64,000 bases of DNA from Haemaphysalis longicornis. Lineage: Eukaryota > Arthropoda > Arachnida > Ixodida > Ixodidae. The notes below the pieces were generated by a model, which was not told the origin of the DNA, did not search any database, and worked only from the letters and a program-made list of their open reading frames with translations. A program made the position numbers and the translations under genes. The DNA is taken from assembly GCA_013339765.2 (NCBI GenBank), contig CM023457.1, positions 46,147,974 through 46,211,973 on the forward strand, read 5' to 3'. Below, piece after piece: positions 10,601 to 23,145 of the stretch (its first letter is position 1; the number at the start of each line of letters is the position of its first letter).

Positions 10601-12550
10601 GGGAGGCTACCTTTCCCACCGGGAGGGAGAGGAACCCACACGTGTGAGTCTACCTGGTCAGTGGGTACCAGGCAGACGTACCAGGCATTTGAGGTCGTAG
10701 ACGGGTCCGGGAACTTTCTCCTACTCTGAGTGAAGCACGACCTTCACCAGAGGAATAAAAAGGCTCGACCAAGAATATCTCCGCACTTCATATGTCAATT
10801 TGTGTTCACTAGTCACTTCGTAAAGCTGTTGTAATGCTTAAAGGGGCCACGAAGACAAAATACAAGTTTGTTTTATTCGAAACATTTTGTGTTTTATAGT
10901 GCCCCCAGCGCTTGTCCGGAAACAAACGTTGCTTTATTCACTGCGAAATTAATCACATTAAGCTAAAATTTTTATTATCGCGCCAAAACTTGTGTTTCAA
11001 CGACGTGCGCAATGACATCATCAGAACAGGTCTTTTAGCTCAACTTGGTGTTGAGCGGAGACTTGCTTACTGTTAGTCATGTTAGTCAACCTAGATGGCG
11101 CCACCACACCACGGCAAGCCGTTTTCTGCCTTTGGTTTGTTTGTGACCCTTTTTAAACCTAGCTTAAACGAATCATAGTGCGTGCACTACCAGCAGCAGT
11201 ACGCATCCGTACTTCTATGTTTATTTGTGCTTCCGTAACTTCCACTGTTTGTCCCACCATTCTTACTGATATAAAAAGAATGTGCCCTACATTTAAGCGC
11301 AAATAGCTCGTTCGGCAAGCTCAAAAGTTTTGCCTAATTTGTGTTTGCTTTTTCGGGCCTCCGCCAACCGCAGAGCTGGCTGGTATGACATCATAGGTTC
11401 TGTTCCGGGAAATGAGCTAGTGGGCCGCATGGCCATTCCCTGTATTCCTCATTATGCAGCTTATTTGAGCGAAGTTTACGTTAAAAGTGGGGTCAGAATG
11501 ATTCTAACGAGGCAATCTTTTGAATTAATCAAACTTGCATTTTATCTTCATGGCCGTTTTAAAAATGACTACCTGCTGCAACAAAGGCAAGGCTGTAAAT
11601 TATTTTATCCCCCTCAAAAAAATTTCGTCGAAACATACTCGAGATTGTCCTTGATTGAGGCTTCAGCGCAATCGGAGAAACGGTGTCCGCTGCTTCCTTC
11701 CACTTCAGGAGCCATGATAGCACCAAAGACGGGACAATTCGAGTGCGCATCGTTATCTGGCCCATCGTGAGGCGCACCCAATCTGAAATGAAGGCGTTTT
11801 CTAAAAAGCTATGCAGAAAGTTGCCACAAAGCAAAAAATGTTTCAAATACTACGGGAACTGTAATGTGTAATATACAAAAAAGACGCAGTCAATATTACG
11901 TTCAAATGCCAAAAACCACAAAATAGAGCCCACCATAATACTAATATTGATTTACCTAAGAAACAATGGCGTGAAGAAGACAGTGTTTCAGAAACAAGTA
12001 GATAAGTTCACAAAAGGTGACGCAGAATGGCCTAGTTGGTGATGCTTCATACTGGATTGCGCTAAGTATACAGACGAATAGGACGCTAACAGGACTGGGA
12101 TGAGGAGCAAACTTGCAATTGTTTATTTAAAAAGGCGACAACGGGGCACACGTAAATATACACACAAGAGCGATACTCTGCGCTTGCGCAGTAAACCCGA
12201 TAAAACCTAAAACCAAAACATGAAGGTGCAGGAACATATCTGCCCAGACGACCACGAAACCCAAGAACACCTGTCAGGAAAAAGTGGGAGTGTCTGCTTG
12301 AAATGTGCAATATTCTATGCAATACATAGCTTTTCAGTTGACTGTTTTTGGTGTTTTGTTTGGTATTAGTACATTTAATTCTGCTGCGTTTCTGCTTTGG
12401 GTGCTGTTCATTAGAACTATTTTGTAGAACGCTATTACAACCAATATTGAGAAAATAGTTTGATATGTTATGGCCCCAACACTGTGCCTTCAAACGCTAT
12501 TGAGCTAGCCAAAAATTATTACACATAGTGGAATAAAATTTCTGCGAAGT
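10601..12550. other. Unassigned intron or intergenic sequence
   Basis: I see no recognisable gene. Frames at 11330-11770 (plus) and 12086-12493 (minus) are open but show no family motif, repeats of residues or splice context. If the split gene model holds, this is intronic sequence upstream of exon 13. Confidence 0.35.
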
Positions 12551-12554
12551 GCCT

Positions 12555-13855
12555 AATCATTATCAGTCACCATCATAATTCTACTCGGTTTGCTGGAGGA
12601 CGAAGTCCTCTCCCATCGACCTCCAACCGCTCCTGTGCTGCGCTGCTCTAGTGTACAGTTTACGCCCTAATTCTTTTTATTTCATCCCTCCATCAGATTA
12701 ATGGTCTTCCCCTTCTTCAAGACACCAGTTGCCGGTTCGTCTCACTGCATGGCTAGCCCAAGTCAATTTCTTTTTTTTTATTTGAACTATGATATCTTCT
12801 ACATTAGTTCGCTCTCTGATCCAGGCAGCTCGTTCTCTGTCCCTGAATATTACTTCTAACATTATTCGTTTCATGGCCCGTTCAGCCGACCTAAGTTTGC
12901 GTTACAGTGGTTTAGTAAGGCGACAAGTTTCAGCTCTGTATGTCATAACCTGCAGTATGCACAGGTTGTCGATTTTTCTTTTCAGTGACACAGGTAGCCT
13001 ACTTCCAGTTATTTGGGAGCGCTTGACGAGTGCTGCCCAACCCATACCTATTCTGCGCCAAATTTCTTTCTCGTGGTTGGGCTCGGCACTAATCACCTCT
13101 CCGAGGTAGTTATATTCTGTTAGTTCTTGTAGCGTTTGGTTTACTACGGTGAAGAAGACGTTCTTGGCATGCTTATTTCCCATTTCATTAGATTTATTCA
13201 TATTTATTTTTAGCCCCACGGCTGTGTTCTCTGATGTTAGTTCCTCAAGCATTGTTTGCATGTATTTTGCATTCTCACTCAGCAAGACTATGTCTTCCGC
13301 AAACCTCGAATGCCTCAAGTATTCCCAGTTTATCCTTAATTATATGTTGTTCAGTCAAGCTTTCTAAATAACCCCTCCATACATGCTGTCAACAGTTTTG
13401 GCGAGATGGTATCTCCCTGACTTACCCCCTTTCTGACCGGGAATTTATCCCGTTAATTTGCCAGGTTTATCCTGCCCATGAATTGTTTATATATGTCTTC
13501 TAGATGTCTTGGGTAGGTCTCCACTATTCACTGGTGGTTTAGCGCTTCTAGCACGGCGGCGGTCAGTACGCAATCAAACACTTTCTCATAGTTTATAAAT
13601 GGCATATAAAGGTGTTTCTATCATTTGATTGACAACATGCATGGTATCCATGGTTGACTACCCTATCCGACCCCAGCCTGATCTCTCGGTTTTTTTGGAA
13701 ATCTCGGTTGTCACCTAAGCGGCTAGCTATAACTTTGGTAAGTAGTTTGTAAATAACTGAGAGTAGGCTGATGCGCCTATAATTCTTGTGATCCTTGGGA
13801 TCTCTTTTCTCATGAATCAGAATAAATGACCGTTTATTGAACATACAACTCGACT
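12555..13855 (-). pseudogene. RTE/BovB-clade LINE, 3' half of reverse transcriptase
   Basis: Minus-strand pieces in two frames match RTE-type reverse transcriptase. At 13844-13600 is KRDPKDHKNYRRISLLSVIYKL (RT motif 1-2 region). At 13318-12902 is RFAEDIVLLSENAKYMQTMLEEL, then GLKINMNKS, NHEKEIWRRIGMGWAALVK, LPVSLKRKI and VMTYRAETCRLTK. The catalytic F-A-D-D is changed to F-A-E-D, and frameshifts separate the pieces, so the copy is dead. The 5' end is missing and stops within about 10 bp of the left border of the tandem duplication at 13864. Confidence 0.85.
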
Positions 13856-14589
13856 GTAAATAACGTACAGATTATTAAAGAAAAAGTGATGTTGGTTGCT
13901 GATAAATAGCGGGAGATTTGCTTTGTTTGTAATAAGAGATTCTACGAAATCGTGGCCTTGTAGCTTCTAGGATATTGTTTCATTGGCTATACGTTTATTG
14001 TATCTTATTCCCGACGAGTCTCGAATGCGCAGGAAAACGTTCTGCCATTTGGCCACTTTCATCTCTGCATAACTTCCAATCTGGCAGCATTCCAACTACT
14101 CGCTCTTTAACCGTTTCCACTAACGACCCACGAGTCACACCAGCACTAAATTTACTCTAATGCACTGATTCTATAAAGGTAAAAATAAATGACACAATTC
14201 ATCTCCAGCCAAAGATCATTGATTAGGTCTTTGAACCAATGAACTAGCGTTTGAATGCCTAAAAAAACAAATCCTCTCACGCAAGACAAAACAGCACAAC
14301 AAAAATTTATTGTTCGGTTCCTGTTTTCGGGACTGCGTCGTCCTTTATTCCTTGGGAATACTACATCTTATTTACGGAAAATCCATAAATTCTCACCGTT
14401 TAGCACCCTCCAACGTCCCTTACTAAATGGTACGGTATGAATGTCTGCTATGGAAAAGACTCCCTTTCCTGAACAAAAATTCGGCCGTCGCAATTCGCGG
14501 TCGCCAACGTGTGTTTGTTGCTTTATAGAAAGCGAAATGTGAAAATATCCGCACAAAAATTGCCTCTCGGGTGAGGGCACCTCATCAAC

Positions 14590-15360
14590 ACTGAGTCAAG
14601 GAGGAGAATGTACAGAAAAACAGAATGAAGACACGTGATTTCGGCCGTGGTGGAGCACCTGGTCACGGTCAGGCAAGATTGCTTGGCTTAGGCGGAAGGC
14701 AGGCGCTACGGATGCTGCAGCTGCCGTTCCCTTCCCCGGTAGCTAGGCCCCATCAGTGAATATCAGGAGGTGTCCCTCAATGTTCTCTAATAAAGACGCT
14801 ACTTCATCCTTCCCTTTCGCGCGGTGAAGTGATCATTTTTGATGCGGCATGTGGCAGAGTAGCGATATGGTGATCTCACTTATGAATGAGGGGGGTCAGG
14901 AAGGGAGGAGATATGTTGGGATCCATCGGGGGCAATCCGATCGGCGTTTCGAAGGCACAAACAATCATACCCATTCGGAGTAAAGTATTTCTTGCACCGC
15001 GCGAAGAGGGCGCCTCCTGCTGAATCCCGACGGATCCGCTCGGCGCAGCTCGTTGTACGGCAGGGAGTGCGAGGGGCTGGATCCGGCTCCAGCAAGGGTG
15101 CTTGCGCATTGCTACGAGCGTGGTAAGCAAAGGGGCTCCCAAGTGCATTGTGCTCGGTAACCATATTATTTCCAGGTGTTTACTTGATGGCGACAAGGGG
15201 CATAGCATAAAGTAAGGTGGAACATACCACACAGTCTTGTACATTCGAAGCGCCGAATTGTGGAGCACCCACGCCCCCTGGCTAAGAGGTGAGGACGGCT
15301 CTGAGGACACGAGCTGGAGCTGGCCGAGTAGCTGTTGATTGATGGATTACCAGTCATCTG
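14590..15360 (-). pseudogene. I-clade LINE remnant (duplication copy 1)
   Basis: This minus-strand remnant has an RT-tail region at 15357-15000 with degraded matches to LLARGRGCS, RMYKTVWYV and TLVAMRKHPCWSR-type segments. It is followed by an RNase H start near 14800-14750, where LENIEGHLLIF resembles the HLxIFTDGS core. Frames are broken. The homologous and better preserved piece in copy 2 is at 22400-23145. The element predates the duplication. Confidence 0.6.
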
Positions 15361-17991
15361 ATGGTCAATAATAGGTTCAAGATAATCCGACCTTGGATCA
15401 TCACCGGAGCTGGAGCCGTGTACCAGGAGCGGTCTCTTAGCCTTCCCCAGCGTCTATGCCGGTACTAGCGCCATATTCTCCCTCGGTGAGCCTGGGGAAA
15501 AGTTATTGCGTTGTTATTGCCATAGCAACGCCACCGCCATGTTGTCCTTAAAGGCGTGTTATTGACAACAACGCGAGGGGGCGTAGCTTGCATGGGGGAG
15601 AGGTGATCCCTCGCCCTCTCATGCCTGCTTGATTCCGCCTTTCCCCTCTCCATGTGCCCCCCCCCCCCCATTACCACCTGGAAACCGCCGCTTCCCCGCC
15701 TCCACAGGGCCAGCCCCACTGCTGCTGGCGTGAAGCCAGCGCAGCTACGCTGCCCGCGTACGCCGCTTGAGCAGTAACCGCCAGCTCGAATGTCACTTGA
15801 ACACTTTATTCGCCTTGCGTGCGCGAACGCGACGAGCGGCGAGAAACAGTGATGCGCAGTACAACGCAGACAAGGTTGCCTGTCATCAAGCATAGCGCAC
15901 GCACGACACAAGTCCTATCCTTCAGCTCAGCTTCACGGCATACGACCGAGGCTCTCACTTTTTGCTAACAGCCCTCAGACTTCTTGTTGCCATTCATCCT
16001 GGTGTTCTTGGCGTTCCTTTTGCAGCACCATAATGTCCGAGAAAGTACACACGAGAACTTTGGTACTACATGAGCACTACATGCCGCACTTAGTACGGCT
16101 GTTGCGCTAGGTGCCACAGCGGCAGCAGCGGTGACCATTTTCGCGATGAGCGCCGCCAGTCGCGCCGGGGAGAAGCGAACAAAAAATGAGAGGAGGAAGT
16201 TTTCCCAGGCGCGCTACTTCCAGGAGCGCAATAATAGAACCGAAACTAGAAAAAGTAACATCGGCCTGCTTGTACTTACAAAGGGGAAGTTAGAAAGCAT
16301 GCTCTGAGGCGGGGAGGGGGAACGTGATGGTTTCAGACTTGGTAGGCGAAAGCCGGAGCCCGATGGCCTTATATATTCTGAAGCCACGCCCCGTGATCTG
16401 TGTACAGATTTCCTGATTCAGCTGCTTTGGTGCCTGGTTTCCGGGGTCCACTATGTAACGTCGTCAGCATTAATGGAGATGCAAACACTGTGTCTCAGGT
16501 CTGTCTGTATGCTGTCGGAGTAGTCCCGCCAGGGCGAGGTTGAAGAGCAGTAGACTAAGCACTGAACCTTGGGGCACGCCGCCACTGACACATCTTGGAC
16601 TGTTCAGAACCATGCCCACCCAAACATTGAGCCGGACACCCCATCAGAAAACCCGGATATACTTCCGCATTCTTCCAAAGACTACCGCATTCGTCCAAAA
16701 ACGACGCAGTCTTTCACCTCTCAGTAGTCTTCGAGATGAATGCATATCCCGTGAATCATTGAGGATGTTAAAAAAACGGGTGTTCCTATGATAAGAATAC
16801 AAGAAAAATGGAACCACGATACTTTTTTCGTGATGCCGTGGCTATTACGAAGGCAGGCACCGCAAATAAACATTTTTCTCAAGGTTTCAAAACTGTCTCA
16901 ATTCTCGGTTGCTCCCTTGCTTCCAGTAGTTTTCGGCACTTAAAATACAAAAAAAGCACACAATTCTCATGCAACCAGGCTGCCTACAGCATGGCGTGGA
17001 TGCTATGAAGGGGCCAGTATGCCACAGCAACTGAAATCCCATATCACGTTCTCTCGCAGTGTGAAATCTGTCATTCCAAGTCACCGAGCAGAAGAATACG
17101 AAAGGGAGAAAGAACTTTGCCATGCGACACCTACGGCCTGGGGGAAGGCGAGGCACAATAGAAGCTCATTGTACCAAACCAAAGCGCAGTTGCTGCACAA
17201 GATGCACACATGGCCGCTTGGTGCCCAGCAGGTTATAGGGTGGGAAAGCCGGATTTAGGCTTACGGATCTTAATTTCTCATCTTTGTCAGCGTATCGCTC
17301 ATTCACCTTTATAGGAAGAGGAAGTAGCCTTTATTGTGGCAGGAAGACTCTAGCGTCAAGTGGGGGAAGTGGGATCTTTATAGTGTGGCTTTATGGTCTC
17401 AAGACACGGACGGGCAGACACTTCGGCCAGATATGAATGGCAATGGCAGCCCTCGCCTGAAACAAAGCGTAAATGGCGTCAACCACAGCTTTCACCCACT
17501 GACCGGGTTAGTGTGGGGAAACCTGTAGTAAAAAGCAACTCTGAAAGACTCAATTTATAAGTGCCAACAAATATACAATTGTTCCTCCTCCTCTGCTCGT
17601 GCACTACGACTCCCATGAACGTTACAATCTGGCTCAATTTTTTAAATCAAGGTTGCTGGACCTCTGGAGTAGATTCCCAGTTCATGCAAAGCTTGATGCT
17701 TTTTTCTTCTCAGTAGAAAAAATGTAGCGATGATCTATAAACCAATAATAGGTGAACTTTTAGAGATGCACACATATGCACCATGCTATGTGTATGGATG
17801 CATTTAACCTTTACGAAATCATTGTAAATATTCTAGCTCCTGATGCGGAGATGCGCCACGTGATCACCCAAGGATTAAACCCCAAGTGAGAAACCGGTCG
17901 TTTGTACACCGTCATAAATATAAACGCTCTAAAAGTCCTATCAACCAACGCTATAGCCTTTTTGGCTTATTAAACCCGCCATTTTTATCCT

Positions 17992-17992
<1 letters not shown>

Positions 17993-18048
<56 letters not shown>

Positions 18049-18086
18049 GTCTGTCTGTCTGTCTGTCTGGTCTGTCTGTCTGTCTG
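17993..18086. repeat. (CTGT)n microsatellite, copy 1
   Basis: About 94 bp with two interruptions. It is the positional equivalent of 25916-26013 in duplication copy 2. Confidence 0.95.
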
Positions 18087-18552
18087 CTCTTTCTCTATTT
18101 ATCCACGTCGCCAAAGGGTAGAAGAATTTCGAACAAGAAATTTATGTATGCAATTCGTTCCTTAACCGCAAAAAAACTGATATCATGCTTCATACTTCCC
18201 TATGTTATCGCACCAAAACAAAAAAAAAGTAGGCACGTTTTCGTGGCAAAGCATCTATTCGTAATTGGTAATTAAAAGACATCTGCAGCCTACTATATAT
18301 GACAGGAAATAAAAGTACGTTTTGAAAATCGTATTTACTCCAAAATACCAAGGGAGCTCAAGCCTCTTCCTAGGCGTCATGGGCGCATTCCGAGTCTAAC
18401 AGTAGCGAAAGGTTGCAATAAATGGCAGTCGAGCAGCCGAACATGGGAAAACAGAATTTACTTGAAGAAAACCCCACCGGTTTAAAGGGGAGGAGCGAAA
18501 CGTGAGCAGGAGAGCATGAAATGTGTCAGGGGGAGAGGGGAGAGAAATTTAC

Positions 18553-18592
18553 GGCAATAAAGGCGGCATAAGACTCGTCTCTTGACGAATTT
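18553..18592 (-). pseudogene. Candidate exon 12, duplication copy 1 (acceptor lost)
   Basis: The minus strand reads KFVKRRVLCRLYC up to a gtaaat donor. The equivalent in copy 2 (26492-26533) is preceded by ttccctag, while here the same site is ttccctgc, so the acceptor AG is gone. Conservation of VLCRLY in both copies supports a once-coding segment. Its place in the metalloprotease is inferred only from position and cysteines. Confidence 0.3.
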
Positions 18593-18654
18593 TGCAGGGA
18601 AAGCTAGCACATACGCGCCTAATTTCTGTGTTGTGTATTGCGTGTAGCTATTAC

Positions 18655-18728
18655 TGGTAAGAACCCGCTTAGCCGGCAAGGGGTTTGATAACATTGGGCG
18701 CCTTCACCGTGCACGTCCACTTTGTAGG
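18655..18728 (-). pseudogene. Candidate exon 11, duplication copy 1
   Basis: The minus strand, between acceptor acaacccag and a gtaata donor, is 74 nt and reads YKVDVHGEGAQC, then YQTPCRLSG. Copy 2 (26595-26668) has the same length and frame, with both cysteines kept. It would follow the zinc-site exon after an intron of only about 71 nt, but the phase is off by one base. Status is uncertain, and I class it with the damaged copy. Confidence 0.3.
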
Positions 18729-18799
18729 CTGGGTTGTAAGGGAGCAAGGCATTCAGAGTGTTCTTTATCTCAAAGAGTCAAATGTGCCAAAATACTCAC

Positions 18800-18910
18800 A
18801 GGTGGCCCATCTCATGGGGTATGATTATGCTGGCCAAGTACTTTGCGCCCTTATCTTCAACAACGGCAACTTTCATGTGTTGGTTGCAACTTGCCCGTTG
18901 TAAGCCAAGC
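18800..18910 (-). pseudogene. Metalloprotease zinc-site exon, duplication copy 1 (1-bp deletion)
   Basis: This second copy of the HEMGH exon is 111 nt against 112 nt in copy 2. It keeps KVAVVEDKGAKYLASII and PHEMGH, the gagcag acceptor and the CT|GTGAGT donor. One base is missing just before the conserved cysteine, so the family-type G-L-A-Y-x-G start (copy 2) is frameshifted. Entered in the phase used by copy 2 it reaches a TGA; entered in phase 2 it is open (LGLQRASCNQHMKVAV). The exon is therefore either disabled or usable only from a different upstream exon. Confidence 0.65.
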
Positions 18911-20410
18911 CTGCTCAGTGGCATGGAAAAGCACGAGTCGTAAGCACATGCTGTTGAACTTGGATTTTGAAATAGAGTTCAAAGTGTGGCTAAAACGTGG
19001 GACATTTCACGGGAGTTGTATACTCTGCCTGGAAATATAATTTATCGGATTATTTTTGCGGTTTTTATAAAGGGGGTCCACTGCGAGTCTCCAATATTGA
19101 CATAGCAAGAAGCAGTTAAATGGTTCTTGGTGTTAAAAGAAACCAAGCGGAAATTACACTTTGGATGTTGTGAAAAAAAAGTGTACACATGCGATGAGTA
19201 CCTCTACTCTACAAGTTTCTTAACATGGATGCTAAACAAGTCCTGAATGGGTGATGTCTGATTGGCATTAGATTTTCATCAAGCAAAAACCTAGTATATT
19301 TTTCTCCTATTGAGGCTAACTACAAAGCATATAAAGCACTAGAATTGTTTTGTGAATTTTCAAAAAGGAGCTCGTGGTATCGAATCTCGGCGGAAAGTGG
19401 GCGTGGTTCAAAGTTCTATACTAAGCTCAAACTTCATCCCTGCTATTTTTCGTTCTTTGACTATTTTCTTAATTCCTAATAATTGTTCTGTTTGTTTGTT
19501 GTGCTTTTTTTCACACTTGAAGACTAAGGACTACCGCCTCCCGTTTTCCATTGGCGTCACCGTTACTGAGCGTTCCGAGCTGCTATCGATCACACCCACA
19601 GCCTATTCTTACGAGCTCATCGTCGTCTTTCTGTATTGAAGTACTGTTTGTACACTTCTAAAGAAAAAGATCCTAGACTTTTCCCGAACCTTCATAAATA
19701 GCCGGCTTATGCGAAAATGTTGCTAGGAAAATCTTCATGCCTTGCATGCGGTAAATTCCAATCACTTCGCTTGAGAGATGACAAGCTCACCTGTACTATT
19801 CGAAAACTACGTATTGAACTCCTTAAGAGCGATAAGATAGTGAATTTTATCCTGAGCAATTTCTACCAACACATCAGGATTTAGCTATCGCACACGCCGT
19901 CGTCCCTACTTAAAACCCACTACTACTTCTGTTTGAAGGAAAAACATTACGTGCTAAGGGTTGCGCTCGCATCGCAGTAAACACGCTACGGGTTCTCTTG
20001 ATATCTAGCGACGGGTCACTTGCCATTATATTCGGGGTTCACCTTGCCATTCCTAACTCCAGCGGCTTCCCTCCTGAAAAGGAAGGCGAAATCAAGCAAA
20101 TTTAAAATAGAAACCAAGATACAAATCTCCGTTGAAGACAGAACTAGGGAAGTGTGCCAAACTTCGGTAAACTCCGTGTTAGAGTGACCAAGATGCTCAT
20201 CTCCTTGGTAGAATCAGGGGTCTAGGCGGACGAAGAGTCCGCCTCGAGTACCGCCAGCTGTCGCTGGGCGACTTCGTGTTCAAGATGTGCTCCTTGTTGG
20301 CCACGCTTAATTCAGGCAACAAAACAGCGCGGCGAAAAAATAAAAATAGGAACAGAATGTAAGTAGGAGAATGATAGAGCTTATACGCCTATCAAGGGCA
20401 TTCGCTTAGA

Positions 20411-20610
20411 AGGCTGCACCGCCGCAGTGGCTGAGTGGCTGAGTGAGCACGAGGTCGCAGGTTTTTTGATGAATCGAAAAGCAAAAACGCCCGTGTTAAT
20501 GAGATTTCGGCGCACGTTAAAGATCCCAGTGGTCACAATTAATCCTGAGCCCTCCACTACGGCGCGCCTCATCGCCTGCGTTGCGTCGGCGCGTAAAACC
20601 CTATAACCAT
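20411..20610 (+). mobile_element. Ruka-type tRNA-derived SINE (copy-1 private insertion)
   Basis: The head is gccgcagtggctgagtggct, then gagcacgaggtcgcaggtt. The body is gaaaagcaaaaacgcccgtg, gagatttcggcgcacgttaa, and agccctccactacggcgcgc followed by gcctgcgttgcgtcggcgcg. This is the conserved body I recognise from ixodid Ruka SINEs. The B box is damaged (cgcaggttttttgatgaatc). Duplication copy 2 lacks it: near 28500 the flanks are joined (gaaggttgcctggtacttca), so it inserted after the duplication. Any target duplication is imperfect. Confidence 0.85.
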
Positions 20611-21419
20611 CAATCAGCTTTCAAAGGTTTTCTGGTACTTCATCCGGGACACGTAACAAAAAAAGTATAAATGAATAAAAAAAAAAAAGATGTAGTATCG
20701 CTTGCACAAGTTTGCCCCACACGAGCGACGCATTAAATTGCTGTTCACAATACACCAGAAGAAAATCGACGAAGGGGGAGCACAAAACAAACACGCAAAC
20801 TGTAATAACACCAGACAAAGTTGGAATACCCATGAAGATGAATACAGCAGAGAAGTTACAACAAAGGACATCTCCCGTGCGCAAATGTTCGCCACTAAAG
20901 ACGAGCGTAGAAAAGACGGAAAGAAGGGAAAGAAGGCGGAGAGGAAGACGTCGGAACGCGCGGATGAAGCAAGGCCGGCACGAGCACGTACAGATTATTA
21001 AAGAAAAAGTGATGTTGATTTGCTGAATAGATAGCGGAAGATTTGCTTTCTTTGCAATACAGAGATCCTACGAAATCGTGGCCTCGTAGCTTTTAGTATG
21101 TTGTTTCATTGGCTATACGTTTGTTGTATCTTATTCTCGACGAGTCTCGAATGCGAAAGAAAACGTTCTGGCCATTTGGCCTTGTTCATCTGTGTATAAC
21201 TTCAACTCTGGCGGCATTCGAACTACTCACTCTTATTCCACTAACTACCGAGTAGTCCCACCAGCCCTAAATTACTATAATGCACTGATTTCATAAAGGT
21301 AAAAATAAATGACACAATCTATCTTCAGCCAAAGATCATTGAATACGTCTTTGAACCAATGAACTAGCATTTGAATGCCTAAAAAGCAACTCCTGTCGCG
21401 CAAGTCAAAACAACACAAC

Positions 21420-22290
21420 AAATAGAACCGAAACTAGAAAAAGAAACATCCCCCTCGCGAGGGGCACGATCAAATGCAGAGCATTTCTGCGGGGGGGCGC
21501 GCCTGCAAGTCGTATGAATTACGTATTGGTTGTTGTTGTTGTAATTGTTGTCTTCCAGCGTAGACATTGTCGATGAAGTCGATGGTGGAACGTGCCGTGA
21601 ACCCCCTGCCGCGGCTATGACGCAACGTGGAGCGGCTATGACGCAACGTGGCCCGGCTATGACACAACACAATCCACTTTATTCCAATCTAAATCCAAGC
21701 CAATCCAAGCCAATCCAATCGAATCCAATCCAATGCCCCTCGCGAGAGAGTGTTATAGCGCCGAAATCGCCACCACGCGAACGCGTGATGCTGACGTCAC
21801 GATCACGCCACAGATGTTAGCGACCGCAGCGCGCGCGAACGACATATGTGGTTTAAGCGCGAACCGACCGCGGCGAGAGAGCGCGATGCGAGCGCCCCAC
21901 CTGTTCTTGCGCGCGATCCTAACGCGGCGAGAGAGGGTGTTGCGCACGTCCCCACCTGTTGTGCACCCGAACCGAACGCGGCGAGAGAGGGCGTTGCGAG
22001 CGGAGAGAAGGCGAGGAGGACGCGGGGGAGAGGGCGCACCTCTGGCCGACGGTTGAATGAGTCAAGGATATAAGGCACGTTCGTAACCTTCCGTTCTGTG
22101 TCGGCTTTGTGGCTCAGTTTTGTGGCTCAGTTGGTAGAGTACCGTGCACCTTGCGTTCCGCCCGCAGAGTCGTAGGATCGAAACCTGGCGCCGGCAAGTA
22201 TTTATATAGTGTAGGGGGAGCGATGCGGACGCGGACTACGGACGCCAACGCGGGTGACATCGTGAGTTACTAACATGCTCTGCATTTAAA
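21420..22290. mobile_element. Copy-2-specific composite block
   Basis: This block is absent from copy 1. It contains repeated gcggctatgacgcaacgtgg units (21617-21660), ccaatcc tandem tracts (21670-21735) related to the 10-kb repeat, and repeated cggcgagagagNgcg units at 21868-21990. It ends in a tRNA-like element (22120-22196). tttgttgtt-type and aatagaaccgaaactagaaa sequence at its left edge also occurs at 16227 and 24226, so gene conversion or recombination may have helped place it. Confidence 0.55.
22120..22196 (+). repeat. tRNA-derived element
   Basis: It has an A-box-like tggctcagttgg at 22123-22134 and a B-box-like ggatcgaaacc at 22175-22185. The family is shared with 3636-3712 (minus). 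A duplicated tgtggctcagtt just upstream (22108-22119) suggests slippage. No convincing full cloverleaf was seen. Confidence 0.5.
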
Positions 22291-22399
22291 ATTCGGCAGT
22301 CGCGATACACGGTCGCCAACGTGCGTGTTTTGCTTTATAGAAAGCGAAATGTCAAATTTATCCACACAAAAATTGCCTCTCGTGTTAGGGCACCTCAAT

Positions 22400-23145
22400 T
22401 AATCCGGAGTCAAGGAGGAGAATCTACAGAAAAGACAATGAAGGCCCGCAATTTCGGCCGTGGTGGAGCAACTGGTCACGGACAGGCAACATTTCTTGGC
22501 TGAGGCGAAGGCAGGCGCTATGGATGCTGCAGCTTCCGTTCCCTGCCCTGGTAGCTAGGCCCCCTCGGGGAATATCAGGAGGTGTCCCTCAAGGTTCTCT
22601 AATAAGGACGCTACTTCATGCTTCCTTTCGCGCGGTGAAGTGATCATTTTTGAGGCGGCATGTGGCAGAGTAGCGGTATGGTGATCTCCCTCACGAGGTG
22701 GGAGGGAGGGATGACATATGCTGGCATCCATCGGGGACAGGCCGGTCAGCGTTTCGAAGTAGTTCTTGCAGCCGCGCAAAGAGGGCGCCTCCTGCTGGAG
22801 CCCGACGGAGCCCTTCGGCGTGATTGACCGCTCGTTGTAGCGCATGGAGTGCGAGGGGCTGGATCCGGCTCCAGCAAGGGTGCTTGCCCATTGCTACGAG
22901 CGTGGTAAGCCAAGGGTGGTCCAAAGTGCATTTATGTGCTGGATAACCGGATTCTCTCTCGGTGTTGGCTTGATGGTGACAAGGGGCATACCGTAAAGTA
23001 AGGTGGAACATACCATAGCCTTGTACATTCGAAGGGGCGAATTGTGTGAGCACCCACGCCCCTTGGCCAAGAGGTGACAGATGGCTCTGAGGACACAACT
23101 GGACTGGCCGAGTAGGTGTTTCATTGATGGACTCCACGTCATCCG
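22400..23145 (-). pseudogene. I-clade LINE remnant (duplication copy 2)
   Basis: The minus strand at 23140-22890 reads HLLAKGRGCSHNSPLRMYKA, then MVCSTLLYGMPLVTIKPT, the post-RT segment of I-clade LINEs. At 22845-22560 it carries HEVASLLENLEGHLLIF, the start of the RNase H domain, followed by a degraded SSTTAEIAGLH-like stretch near 22440. Several frames are involved. It is the same element as 14590-15360, duplicated with the block. Confidence 0.7.

Larger units (their letters stand above)
13864..20986. repeat. Tandem segmental duplication, copy 1
   Basis: The block starts with cgtacagattattaaagaaa at 13864. The same 20-mer starts copy 2 at 20987, directly after copy 1's last bases (gatgaagcaaggccggcacg). 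Homology runs along the whole length in the same orientation, including LINE, (CTGT)n, exon and AT-rich segments. Copy 1 has a private SINE at 20411-20610 and lacks three insertions found in copy 2. Divergence looks like scattered substitutions and small indels, so the event is not very recent. Confidence 0.9.

Noticed and set aside
15465..15911. 148-codon minus-strand frame in duplication copy 1
   Set aside because: Low-complexity Gly/Arg/Cys composition; copy 2 does not keep the frame; it spans a poly-C tract.
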